64,000 nt of DNA from Hyphomicrobiales bacterium. Its GTDB lineage: Bacteria; Pseudomonadota; Alphaproteobacteria; Rhizobiales; Rhizobiaceae. A program made the translations under genes and the position numbers. The notes beneath the pieces were generated by a model. The model was not told the DNA's origin, did not search any database, and was given only the letters and a program-made list of their open reading frames with translations. The DNA is taken from positions 310,001 to 374,000 of the forward strand of contig UCIV01000010.1 in the NCBI GenBank assembly GCA_900472575.1. The letters are read 5' to 3'. Shown piece by piece: positions 17,408 to 25,723 of the stretch (positions within the stretch are counted from its first letter, which is position 1; each line of letters begins with the position of its first letter).

Positions 17408-18835
17408 ATGAATATGATGGAAAAGACCGATCTTGGCGAAATGACCGCGGCACAGCTTTCCGAGCTGTTCGCGTCGGGCAAGGCGTCCCCGGTCGAAGCC
17501 GCCAAGGCCTCGCTGGCGCGGATCGAAAATTTCAATCCGAGCGTCAACGCTTTCGCCTATGTGGTGCCGGAACTGGCGCTCGCCGAAGCAAAGGCATCCG
17601 AAGCGCGCTGGAAGAAGGGCGAACCGCTTTCGCCCATCGATGGTGCGCCGACGACGATCAAGGAACTGACCCCGGTCAAGGGCATTCCGTGGCGACGCGG
17701 CTCGGCGCTCGGTACAACGACGCCTTCCGAAAAAGAGTTCCTGATCATGGAACGCCTGCGCGGCGCGGGTGTGACCATCCTCGGCACGACGACGTCGCCG
17801 GAATTCGGCTGGAAGGGTGTCACTCACGGTCCGGCATTCGGCAACACGCTCAACCCGTGGCGCACCGATCGCGCCTCGGGCGGCTCTTCCGGCGGTGCGG
17901 CCGTAGCAGCCGCGCTCAACATGGGCGTGCTGCATGAGGGGTCGGATGGTGCGGGTTCGATCCGCATCCCGGCTTCGTTCTGCGGCGCGTTCGGCATCAA
18001 GCCGACCTATGGCTGGATTCCCTCAGACACGCCGACGGCTTTGTTCGAGCTTGCCCATCGCGGCCCGCTGACGCGGACGGTCGAGGATGCGGCGCTGTTC
18101 ATGAATGCAACGACCGGGCCGACGCCGAAGGCGATGTATGGCTATACTCCGACACCGGTGCCGAACTGGCACGAAGGTATCAAGGCCGCCAGCGTCAAGG
18201 GCGTGAAGATCGGTTACAGCCGCAATCTCGGTTATGCCGAAGTGCAGCCGGATGTGGCGGCCGCCGTCGAGCGGGCCGCCCAGCGGCTGGCGGATATGGG
18301 CGCGATCATCGAGGAGATCGATCCGGGCTTCTCCAATCCGCAGGATGCTCTTCTGGCGCTCTGGTACGCCGCCGAAGCCCGCACCGTCGAGATGGTCAAC
18401 CCGACGGAAGAGCAGAAGAAGTTGATGGATCCCGGCCTGATCCGCATCTACGAGAAGGGAAAGACCTACTCGGCCATCGATTATGTCACGGCCGAGCAGG
18501 TGCGTGCCGATCTCAAGGTGACGATGGCGCTTTTCCACGAAAAGTATGACGCGCTGATGCTGCCGACCATGCCGACGACGGCGATCGAGGCCGGTGTCGA
18601 TTTTCCCGGCGGGATCGAGGGCAAGGACTGGTCCGACTGGTCGCCCTTCACCTATCCGTTCAACATGACCGGCCAGCCTGCCGTATCGGTACCCTGCGGC
18701 TTCGATGCCGGCGGCCTGCCGATCGGTCTGCAGTTCGTCGGTCCGCGTTTCCGAGACGATATCGTGCTGGCATTGGCGGCGGCCTATCAGGCCGCCTATC
18801 CCGAAGACGTTCTCAGCGCGCCCAAGCTCGGCTGA
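17408..18835 (+). CDS. Amidase (amidase-signature family)
   Basis: A 475-residue amidase-signature hydrolase that cleaves C-N amide bonds. The catalytic triad is present: Lys85 in TTIKELTP, cis-Ser160 in GGSSGGAA and the nucleophile Ser184 in DGAGSIRIPAS, with the expected 24-residue gap between the serines. ATG 17408 is taken as start; upstream codons in frame overlap the aminotransferase gene. A GatA role in tRNA amidation is unlikely because no gatB or gatC is adjacent and the operon is catabolic. Substrate unknown, but it fits opening of an amide in the compound imported by this operon. Confidence 0.9.
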   Translation: MNMMEKTDLGEMTAAQLSELFASGKASPVEAAKASLARIENFNPSVNAFAYVVPELALAEAKASEARWKKGEPLSPIDGAPTTIKELTPVKGIPWRRGSALGTTTPSEKEFLIMERLRGAGVTILGTTTSPEFGWKGVTHGPAFGNTLNPWRTDRASGGSSGGAAVAAALNMGVLHEGSDGAGSIRIPASFCGAFGIKPTYGWIPSDTPTALFELAHRGPLTRTVEDAALFMNATTGPTPKAMYGYTPTPVPNWHEGIKAASVKGVKIGYSRNLGYAEVQPDVAAAVERAAQRLADMGAIIEEIDPGFSNPQDALLALWYAAEARTVEMVNPTEEQKKLMDPGLIRIYEKGKTYSAIDYVTAEQVRADLKVTMALFHEKYDALMLPTMPTTAIEAGVDFPGGIEGKDWSDWSPFTYPFNMTGQPAVSVPCGFDAGGLPIGLQFVGPRFRDDIVLALAAAYQAAYPEDVLSAPKLG

Positions 18836-18899
18836 GCCGGGCAACAAAGGTGCGGAAGGCCCTGTCTTCCGCACCGCGACAATCAACAGCAGCATCGGG

Positions 18900-19976
18900 A
18901 TGGGACAGATGGCCTCCACGGCAAGCCAAGGAGCGGCAAGCGGGCTTGGCGCAGAGCTGAAGACGGGCGCGACTGCCGTGCCCCCGGATCAGGCCGAGCG
19001 CATCGCACGGGAAAAATACGGGCTTTCCGGCAAGGCCGAATGGCTCTGGGGCGAGAAGGACAGCAATTACCGGCTGACGCTCGACGACGGAAGGGAATAT
19101 CTCTTCAAGGTTCTCAACCCGGCGGAAAATCCGGCGATGACGAACATGCACAGCCAGGCGCTTCTGCATGTGGAAGCGGCCGATCCCGGCATTCCGATCC
19201 AGCGGATCATCCGCACCCTGGACGGCGAGGCGGATTTCCGCATGACCGATGACGAAGGCGGCACGCGCGGCGTGCGCGTGGTGACCTTCGCGCCCGGCAT
19301 TTCGCAGAAATCACAGCCGCATTCACCGATCCAGCGCTACCGCGTCGGCGTACTTCTCGGCCGCATGCAGAAGGCGCTTGAAGGATTTACCCACGAGGCA
19401 GCAGGCCATCGCATCACCTGGGACATGTCGCACGCCGCAGGCCTTCGCGAATTGCTGCCGGTCTTCGAAGACGAAGCGCAACGGGTGAGGCTGGAACGGG
19501 CGATGGCCGATTTCGAGACCCTGATTGCTCCGCGCATGGATGAACTGCCGGTGCAGGTGATCCATAACGATTTCAACATGGAGAATATTCTCGTCAGCGA
19601 GGATGATCCGGATGAGATCAGCGGCATCATCGATTTCGGCGACATGGTGTACGCACCCATCCTGTTCGATGTCGCTGTCGGCGCGGCCTACCAGATGGGC
19701 GACGCCGATGATCCGGTCGAGGCGATGTGCGATTTCCTCAAAGGGTATTCGACCGAAAAGACGCTCGCTCAGGAAGAGATCGAGTTGCTTTACACCGCGG
19801 TGACCACCCGGATGCTGATGCGGCTTGCGATACCCGAATGGCGCGGAAAGCTGTTTCCCGAACACCGGGCGCTTTACACCCGTAACAGCCCGACCGTATG
19901 GGCGCAGTTTGCCCGGCTCGACGCAATTTCAAGAGATGACGCCGTAAAGCGCCTGGCAGCGGCCTGCCGCGCCTGA
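18900..19976 (+). CDS. APH-fold small-molecule kinase (hydroxylysine kinase/choline kinase-like)
   Basis: A 358-residue member of the aminoglycoside phosphotransferase/choline kinase fold. The Brenner motif HNDFNMENIL is at about residues 222-231 (catalytic Asp224) and the Mg-binding IIDFGD at about 243-248. The N-terminal lobe has YRLTLDDGREYLFKVLNP with the ATP-binding Lys. There is no resistance context; instead the next gene, 18 bases on, encodes a class III PLP enzyme, the pairing expected for phosphorylation of a hydroxyamine followed by phospho-elimination. The start could be ATG 18900 or 18909. Hydroxylysine kinase-like activity is an inference from family and context. Confidence 0.78.
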   Translation: MGQMASTASQGAASGLGAELKTGATAVPPDQAERIAREKYGLSGKAEWLWGEKDSNYRLTLDDGREYLFKVLNPAENPAMTNMHSQALLHVEAADPGIPIQRIIRTLDGEADFRMTDDEGGTRGVRVVTFAPGISQKSQPHSPIQRYRVGVLLGRMQKALEGFTHEAAGHRITWDMSHAAGLRELLPVFEDEAQRVRLERAMADFETLIAPRMDELPVQVIHNDFNMENILVSEDDPDEISGIIDFGDMVYAPILFDVAVGAAYQMGDADDPVEAMCDFLKGYSTEKTLAQEEIELLYTAVTTRMLMRLAIPEWRGKLFPEHRALYTRNSPTVWAQFARLDAISRDDAVKRLAAACRA

Positions 19977-19994
19977 CACCTAAGGGAGAGAGAC

Positions 19995-21329
19995 ATGAAC
20001 AAGCCAGCCACAACAATGATCAACGGCTTCGATGCGTCGCGTCTGAGCAGCCTGCCGGAGCGCGAACGGTCGATGATCGAGCGCCGCCAGGCAATGCTCG
20101 GGCCGTCCTACCGGCTGTTTTACGAAAACCCGCTGCATCTGGTGCGCGGCGAGGGCGTCTGGCTCTACGATCCCGACGGCAATGCCTATCTCGACACCTA
20201 TAACAACGTGCCTTCGGTCGGGCATTGCCATCCGCGCGTTGTCGCCGCGATCGCCGAACAGGCGGCGGTGCTGAATACGCATACGCGTTATCTCGACGAA
20301 AAGATCCTCGATTACTCCGAAAAACTGCTTTCAACATTTCCCGACGAGATGAACCGGGTCATGTATTGCTGCACCGGCAGCGAGGCGGTCGATCTCGCCA
20401 TGCGGCTGGCCTGTTACTACACGGGCGGAACCGGCATCATCATTACCGAGAACGCCTATCACGGCACGACGGCGGCCGCCGCCGCCATCTCGCCGTCGCT
20501 CGGCCCGAACATGCCGCTCGGCATGCATGTGATCACCGTGCTGGCGCCGGATGCCTATCGCGCCGATGGCAAGGATGTCGGCGAGACCTTCGCGCAAGAG
20601 GTGTCCAAGGCGATCGCCTTCATGTTGCGCCATGGCATCAAGCCGGCGGCCTTCATCGCCGACAGCATATTCTCGACTGACGGCATCTATTCGGAGCCGG
20701 CGGGCTTTTTGAAGAAAACGCTGGACGTGGTGCATGAGGCCGGCGCGCTTTACATCGCCGACGAAGTGCAGCCGGGCTTTGGCCGCACTGGCTCGCATAT
20801 GTGGGGCTTCATGCGTCACGGCATCGTTCCCGATATCGCCGTCATGGGCAAGCCGATGGGCAATGGCCTGCCGATCGCGGCCGCGGTGATGAAGGGCGAG
20901 GTGCAGGAACGTTTCGGCAAGGACATCCGCTATTTCAACACGTTCGGCGCCAACCACGTATCGATCGCCGCCGCCAATGCCGTGCTCGACGTCATCCGCG
21001 AGGAAGACTTGATGGGCAATGCGCTGTCGACCGGCAATTACATGCTCGACGGTATGCGCAAGCTGCAGCAGCAGTTCGACTGCATCGGCGATGTGCGCGG
21101 CGCGGGCCTCTTCCTCGGGCTGGAATTCGTCAAGGACCGGCAGAGCCGCGCCCCGGACGGACCGCGCTCGCTCGCAGTCGTCAATCGCATGCGCGAGCGT
21201 CGTGTGCTGATCAGCGCCGCCGGAATTCATGGAAACACGTTGAAGATCCGTCCCCCGCTGCCGTTCGGCAAGGACCATGCGGACATCTTCCTCAAGGTGC
21301 TCGAAGAGGTGCTGCACGAGACCCAGTGA
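19995..21329 (+). CDS. Class III PLP enzyme, AGXT2/phospho-lyase-like
   Basis: A 444-residue class III PLP enzyme. It carries YIADEVQPGFGRTG near residues 252-265, the PLP lysine in VMGKPMGNGLPIA (Lys about 286), and the N-terminal YDPDGNAYLDTYNNVPSVGH. The NNVPSVGHCHP and GKPMGNG patterns are those of the AGXT2-like group, which includes ethanolamine-phosphate and 5-phosphohydroxylysine phospho-lyases in addition to transaminases. The kinase directly upstream supports a phospho-lyase role, which would release ammonia and phosphate and give an aldehyde. A plain transaminase role is the alternative. RBS AGGGAGAGAG precedes ATG 19995. Confidence 0.85.
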   Translation: MNKPATTMINGFDASRLSSLPERERSMIERRQAMLGPSYRLFYENPLHLVRGEGVWLYDPDGNAYLDTYNNVPSVGHCHPRVVAAIAEQAAVLNTHTRYLDEKILDYSEKLLSTFPDEMNRVMYCCTGSEAVDLAMRLACYYTGGTGIIITENAYHGTTAAAAAISPSLGPNMPLGMHVITVLAPDAYRADGKDVGETFAQEVSKAIAFMLRHGIKPAAFIADSIFSTDGIYSEPAGFLKKTLDVVHEAGALYIADEVQPGFGRTGSHMWGFMRHGIVPDIAVMGKPMGNGLPIAAAVMKGEVQERFGKDIRYFNTFGANHVSIAAANAVLDVIREEDLMGNALSTGNYMLDGMRKLQQQFDCIGDVRGAGLFLGLEFVKDRQSRAPDGPRSLAVVNRMRERRVLISAAGIHGNTLKIRPPLPFGKDHADIFLKVLEEVLHETQ

Positions 21330-21379
21330 CAGCATCCGCCTCGCTTATCGCTGCCATACCCAATGCCAAAGGATAGACC

Positions 21380-22618
21380 ATGACCACCTCGCCGGAAATC
21401 AACGCCGAACGCCTCTGGGCGGATATCATGACGATGGGTGCGATCGGCGCGACGCAGGGCGGCGGCAGTTTCCGGCCGGCGCTTTCGGATGCGGATCGCG
21501 AGGGGCGCAACCTGTTCCGTTACTGGGCGGAGGAGGCGGGGCTGGTGGTAACTGTCGATGCTATCGGCAACATGTTCGCGCGGTGGGAAGGGACCGATCA
21601 GTCGCTGCCGCCACTGATGATCGGCAGTCATCTCGACACCCAGATGCCGGGTGGCAAGTTCGATGGCGTTCTGGGCGTGCTTGCCGGGATTGCGGTTATC
21701 CGCGCGCTCGATGCGGCAGGCGTCACCACGCGGCGAGCGATCGAGATCGCCAATTTCACCAATGAGGAAGGCGCGCGGTTCCAGCCGGGCGTGATGGGGT
21801 CGGGCATTTTTGCCGGGCTCCTGTCTTTGGAAGATGCGTTGTTTCGCAAGGATGATGACGGAGTGATGCTCGGCGACGAGCTTGCCCGTATCGGTCATGC
21901 CGGGCAGCTGCCGGTCGGCGGGCGGGCGGTGCATAAATATCTCGAACTGCATATCGAACAGGGGCCGGAGATGGAAAAGGCAGGTGCGATGATCGCTGCC
22001 GTTTCCAACAGTTCCTGGGGTTGCAGCGGATTTATCGATATCAGCGGCGAGAATGGCCATTCGCAGACGGCCGCAATGTCGACGCGGCGCAACGCGCTTG
22101 TCGCTGCGGCCAAACTGATCCTCGAAATCGAGGCGATCGGAGCCGAGAACGAGCCGGCGGGCATGGTCAGCGCCACGGTGATCCGTAACTGGCCGAACAA
22201 CCGCGTCAACATTCCGCATCTGACCAAGCTCTCCTATGTCGCCGTTCATGCAACCGAAGAGGGGAGGGCGAAGATCATCGATCGCATCGAGGCCGCGGCG
22301 GGACGCATCGCCGGAGAGACGGGGCTTACGATCGATGCCACGACCTCGCATTATCGCCAGCGGCTTGACTTGTCGCAGGAGCTTGCCGGGCAGGTTCTCG
22401 AAGTGGCGGAACGGCTGGGCTACACGTCGATGATGCTGCCGACGCTGACCTCTCATGACGCACTGTCGATGACCCATCTTTGCCCGACGGCGATCATCTT
22501 CGTGCCCTGCAGGCAGGGCATTTCGCACAGCGAAAAGGAATGGTGCGAGCCCGATCAGGTGACGGCCGGAGCCAAGGTGCTTCTGGAAATGGCAATGATC
22601 GCGGCGAACGAAGCATGA
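21380..22618 (+). CDS. Hydantoinase/carbamoylase-family amidohydrolase (M20 fold)
   Basis: A 412-residue binuclear metal hydrolase of the N-carbamoyl-L-amino acid hydrolase, beta-ureidopropionase and allantoate amidohydrolase group. The metal and substrate motifs are GSHLDTQMPGGKFDG near residues 82-96, TNEEGARF near 127-134, LHIEQGPEMEK near 194 and the C-terminal SHDALSMTH. It would hydrolyse a carbamoyl or similar amide to the free amino acid. It begins 50 bases after the aminotransferase stop and appears to be the last enzyme gene of the operon that starts at 10849. Confidence 0.9.
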   Translation: MTTSPEINAERLWADIMTMGAIGATQGGGSFRPALSDADREGRNLFRYWAEEAGLVVTVDAIGNMFARWEGTDQSLPPLMIGSHLDTQMPGGKFDGVLGVLAGIAVIRALDAAGVTTRRAIEIANFTNEEGARFQPGVMGSGIFAGLLSLEDALFRKDDDGVMLGDELARIGHAGQLPVGGRAVHKYLELHIEQGPEMEKAGAMIAAVSNSSWGCSGFIDISGENGHSQTAAMSTRRNALVAAAKLILEIEAIGAENEPAGMVSATVIRNWPNNRVNIPHLTKLSYVAVHATEEGRAKIIDRIEAAAGRIAGETGLTIDATTSHYRQRLDLSQELAGQVLEVAERLGYTSMMLPTLTSHDALSMTHLCPTAIIFVPCRQGISHSEKEWCEPDQVTAGAKVLLEMAMIAANEA

Positions 22619-22704
22619 TGCTCGTGCCCTCTTTATGCCGACGAAAGCAACTGCTTATAATGTAAGGAAGCTAAAACACGTAAAGCGAGCGGACGAGGCG
22701 CTGA

Positions 22705-23442
22705 GTGAATTCACACGCTAAACTTGCATTGGAAGACATGGGGGCCGGCCAGCCCAAGGCGGTCTGGGCGTATAACGTCATCCGCGATGCGATCATCACA
22801 ATGAAACTGGCGCCGGGCGAAACGCTGAACGAAAAGGAGACCTGTGCCGAGCTTGGCATTTCCCGAACGCCGATGCGGGAGGCCTTGTTGAGGCTGGCGC
22901 AGGAAGGGCTCGTCAATATCGTTCCGAGCGGGGGCACATTCGTCAACAAGATCGCCATGCGCAAGGTGATCGAGGGGCATCTGATCCGTTCCAGCCTTGA
23001 AATGCGCACGGTGCGTCTTGCAGCCCGTAATTTCGATCCTGTGCATGAGAAGGACCTCGATCTACTTATCTTTCGCCAGCAGGAAGCGGCAAAGCGGCGT
23101 GACATCGATGAGGCTTTCAAGGTCGACAACGAGTTCCATCGCCTCCTCTGCCGCATCGCCGGCTTTCCGAATGTCTGGCAGACGATCCATAACGCGACGG
23201 GGCAACTCGACCGCGTACGGCGCCAGGCATTTCCGAAGATCGGTTATTTCGAAGAGGTTCTGGAAGAGCATGTGGCGCTTTATGCCGCGATCAAGGCTCA
23301 TGATGAAATTCGGGCTGCGAAACTGCTCAAGGAACATCTCGGCGGCATAAACGCCGTTGTCGAATATGTCCTTCAGGCCGATGCCGATATCATTACCGGC
23401 GAGGACGATATCGTGTTGCTCAACGCACTCTCGGACGTGTGA
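22705..23442 (+). CDS. GntR-family transcriptional regulator (FCD subfamily), paralogue of the gene at 8891
   Basis: A 245-residue regulator with the same domain order as the protein at 8891-9649: winged helix-turn-helix at about residues 18-85 and FCD domain after residue 90. Shared blocks include KETCAELG, SRTPMREA, VPSGGTFVN, VIEGHLIRSSLE and WQTIHNATGQLDR, so the two are recent paralogues and the recognition helices are nearly the same. The start is GTG 22705 with GGACGAGG upstream; an ATG at 22738 would remove part of the N-terminus that aligns with the paralogue. It closes the catabolic cluster. No CGATATATCG copy was found in front of it. Confidence 0.9.
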   Translation: MNSHAKLALEDMGAGQPKAVWAYNVIRDAIITMKLAPGETLNEKETCAELGISRTPMREALLRLAQEGLVNIVPSGGTFVNKIAMRKVIEGHLIRSSLEMRTVRLAARNFDPVHEKDLDLLIFRQQEAAKRRDIDEAFKVDNEFHRLLCRIAGFPNVWQTIHNATGQLDRVRRQAFPKIGYFEEVLEEHVALYAAIKAHDEIRAAKLLKEHLGGINAVVEYVLQADADIITGEDDIVLLNALSDV

Positions 23443-23808
23443 ACCGGACGTCCGGGAAGAGCTCTACATCCAGGCGCAATGCGCGATATTGCCAGCATCG
23501 CTGCAAGTGAGGTTGCTGCACATGCCGTCGGCGAGGCCCAGCCGTGGATCGGGCGGTGGGCAGGCTTTCCATATTGCCCGCATAGCCAGACACGACTGAA
23601 CCGCTCCCCAAGTCCCAAGCCACAAGCCCTTGCCCGACACCATGCCGTCTCCCGGCATGCGTCGCATCCCGGACCCGCGACCGCCGGGCGGGATCTCTCG
23701 CTGCATTATGAAAAGCCTATCCACAAGCGAAAACGACAAGGAGCGATTGACACCCTTTTAGTCGCGTGTTTTGCTATGATGTCAGACCAATTTGGCTTGC
23801 ATGGTGTT
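23443..23808. other. Region between two GntR genes (366 bp)
   Basis: The frame of the downstream GntR gene is open from 23479, but the encoded stretch (rich in Pro, His, Arg and Ser) does not look like a domain, so it is treated as non-coding. A palindrome CCGGACGTCCGG follows the upstream stop at about 23446-23457. A TTGACA at 23747-23752 and TATGAT at 23775-23780 look like promoter elements, but the 22-base spacing is too long for a standard promoter. Confidence 0.45.
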
Positions 23809-24528
23809 ATGACGAGAGCGACGTTATCCGCAACACTTCAACCGCTGCCGACACTGGATCGTGCCCGGCAGGTGACTTCGGCGCTTGCGCATTATATCGC
23901 CGATGTTCAGCTCAAGGCCGGTGATCGACTGCCGGCGGAGCGTGAGCTCATGGCAACGCTTGCTGTCGGCCGCTCGACGATCCGGGAGGCGATCCGCCAC
24001 TTTCAGGCGCTCGGAGTCATCGAAACGCGAAAAGGCAGCGGCACCTATCTGCTGCGGCCGATTTCTCCCGATACCGTGCATATGCCGCTGTCGCTGGACA
24101 CGACACGCCTGCGTGACGTGCTTTTGCAGACACTGCAGGTGCGCCGGGGCATCGAATGCGAAGCCGGCATGGTGGCCGCCCGCATGCGTACCGACGATGA
24201 CCTCGTGATCATCGAGAAGAAGCTGGTGCAGATGGAGACCGTGCATCTGGAAAAGGGCTCGTCCGGCCCGGAAGACCTTGCCTTCCATCTCGCCGTTTAT
24301 GACGCCACGCATAATCCGCTGTTCCGGCAGATACTCGAGCAGATGCGCGAGAGTTTCGAGCATTTCTGGGCTTCGCCCTTCGATCGCAAGGATTTTGCCC
24401 GACGCTCCTTTCCGTTTCACCGCACGCTTTTCAACGCCATCGCCGCCCAAGATCCCGAGGGTGCAAGGCGCGAGACATTAAAGATCCTCGCCGTCGTCGA
24501 GGAAGACATCAAGGAAATGTCCCAATGA
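23809..24528 (+). CDS. GntR-family transcriptional regulator (FadR-type, FCD domain)
   Basis: A 239-residue regulator of a different branch from the two paralogues upstream. The winged helix-turn-helix is at about residues 18-80 (GDRLPAERELM, RSTIREAIRHFQALGVIE, KGSGTYL) and the FCD domain follows from about 95 to 225 (DLAFHLAVYDATHN near the metal-binding site). ATG 23809 is chosen because it leaves the normal short N-terminus; ATG 23776 and 23479 are in frame alternatives. It overlaps the next gene through ATGA, so it is co-transcribed with, and probably controls, the PLP enzyme and CUT1 transporter downstream. Confidence 0.85.
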   Translation: MTRATLSATLQPLPTLDRARQVTSALAHYIADVQLKAGDRLPAERELMATLAVGRSTIREAIRHFQALGVIETRKGSGTYLLRPISPDTVHMPLSLDTTRLRDVLLQTLQVRRGIECEAGMVAARMRTDDDLVIIEKKLVQMETVHLEKGSSGPEDLAFHLAVYDATHNPLFRQILEQMRESFEHFWASPFDRKDFARRSFPFHRTLFNAIAAQDPEGARRETLKILAVVEEDIKEMSQ

Positions 24529-25691
24529 ACGAAATGTCCGATCCGTCGCAATTCGCCTCGCTGATTACTGCCCATGACGACGGAAATTTCGCCGATGCGG
24601 TCGTGCCGCCGATCTTCCAGACCTCGCTCTTCACCTTCTCCGACTATGACGAGATGATCGCTTCCTACCGCGGTGAGAAGGTGCGGCCGATCTATACGCG
24701 CGGCCTCAATCCGACGGTGCGCATGTTCGAGGAAATGCTGGCCAAGCTCGAAGGCGCCGAGGATGCGCTCGGTTTTGCCAGCGGCATGTCGGCGATATCG
24801 TCGTCTGTCCTGAGCTTTGTCGAGCCGGGTGACCGCATCGTTGCAGTCAAACACGTTTATCCCGATGCATTCCGCCTTTTCGGCACGCTGCTGAAACGCA
24901 TGAAGGTCGAGGTCACCTATGTAGACGGCCGCGACGAGGAAGCAGTCGGAAAGGCGCTGCCGGGGGCCAAGGTTCTCTATCTGGAAAGCCCGACAAGCTG
25001 GGTGATGGAAGCCCATGATGTCGGCGCGCTGGCGGCCTTGGCGAAAAAGCACGGCGTCGTTTCGATGATCGACAACAGCTGGGCAAGCCCGTTCTTCCAG
25101 CGGCCGATCACACTCGGCGTGGATCTCGTCATCCATTCGGCCTCCAAATATCTCGGTGGCCATAGTGATGTCGTCGCCGGTGTGGTTGCCGGTTCGAAGG
25201 AGATGATCGCGCGGGTGAAGGCGGAGGCTTATCCCTATCTCGGCGGAAAGCTTTCGCCCTTCGATGCCTGGCTCTTGATCCGAGGCATGCGCACGCTGCC
25301 CTTGCGCATGAAAGCTCATCAGGAATCGGCGCTGACCATCGCGCGGCGGCTGCAGGAACTCGATGTGGTGGAAACCGTCTGCCATCCGGGTCTGGCGAAC
25401 CGGCTGCCTGCGGGGCTTCACGGCACGTCGGGCCTGTTTTCCTTCATCTTCAAGGAGGGCGTGGATATCCGCGCCTTTGCCGACCATCTCAAACTCTTCA
25501 AGCTCGGCGTCAGCTGGGGCGGCCACGAAAGCCTGATCGTTCCGGGCGAAGTGGTGCTGCAGCAGAAGGCCCAGCCCAATTCCGCGCATACGTTCGGCAT
25601 CCATGCGCGGTCCGTACGCCTCCATGTCGGCCTCGAGGGAACCGAGGCTTTGTGGAGCGATCTTCAGGAGGCAATCGCCGTCGCCTCATAA
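24525..25691 (+). CDS. Cys/Met-metabolism PLP enzyme (cystathionine lyase/gamma-lyase-like)
   Basis: A 388-residue fold-type I PLP enzyme of the trans-sulfuration family (MetB/MetC/MegL). It has YTRGLNPTVRMFEEMLAKLE near residues 57-76, the cofactor-binding FASGMSAISS, the aspartate in SMIDNSWASPFFQRP, and the PLP lysine at residue 208 in SASKYLGGHSDV. The C-terminal active-site loop is GVSWGGHESLI, as in cystathionine beta-lyases. It is translationally coupled to the GntR gene and lies upstream of a CUT1-type transporter, an unusual partner for sulfur amino acid enzymes. The reaction could be beta- or gamma-elimination; the substrate is not known. Confidence 0.88.
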   Translation: MNEMSDPSQFASLITAHDDGNFADAVVPPIFQTSLFTFSDYDEMIASYRGEKVRPIYTRGLNPTVRMFEEMLAKLEGAEDALGFASGMSAISSSVLSFVEPGDRIVAVKHVYPDAFRLFGTLLKRMKVEVTYVDGRDEEAVGKALPGAKVLYLESPTSWVMEAHDVGALAALAKKHGVVSMIDNSWASPFFQRPITLGVDLVIHSASKYLGGHSDVVAGVVAGSKEMIARVKAEAYPYLGGKLSPFDAWLLIRGMRTLPLRMKAHQESALTIARRLQELDVVETVCHPGLANRLPAGLHGTSGLFSFIFKEGVDIRAFADHLKLFKLGVSWGGHESLIVPGEVVLQQKAQPNSAHTFGIHARSVRLHVGLEGTEALWSDLQEAIAVAS

Positions 25692-25723
25692 CGCATGAAA
25701 CCAAGACAACTGGGAGCAGGACA

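Noticed and set aside
17408-18835. GatA subunit of the tRNA amidotransferase
   Set aside because: The catalytic motifs are common to all amidase-signature enzymes and no gatB or gatC lies nearby; the context is catabolic.
18900-19976. Aminoglycoside resistance gene
   Set aside because: Only the fold is shared. The operon context is amine catabolism and no mobile resistance context exists.
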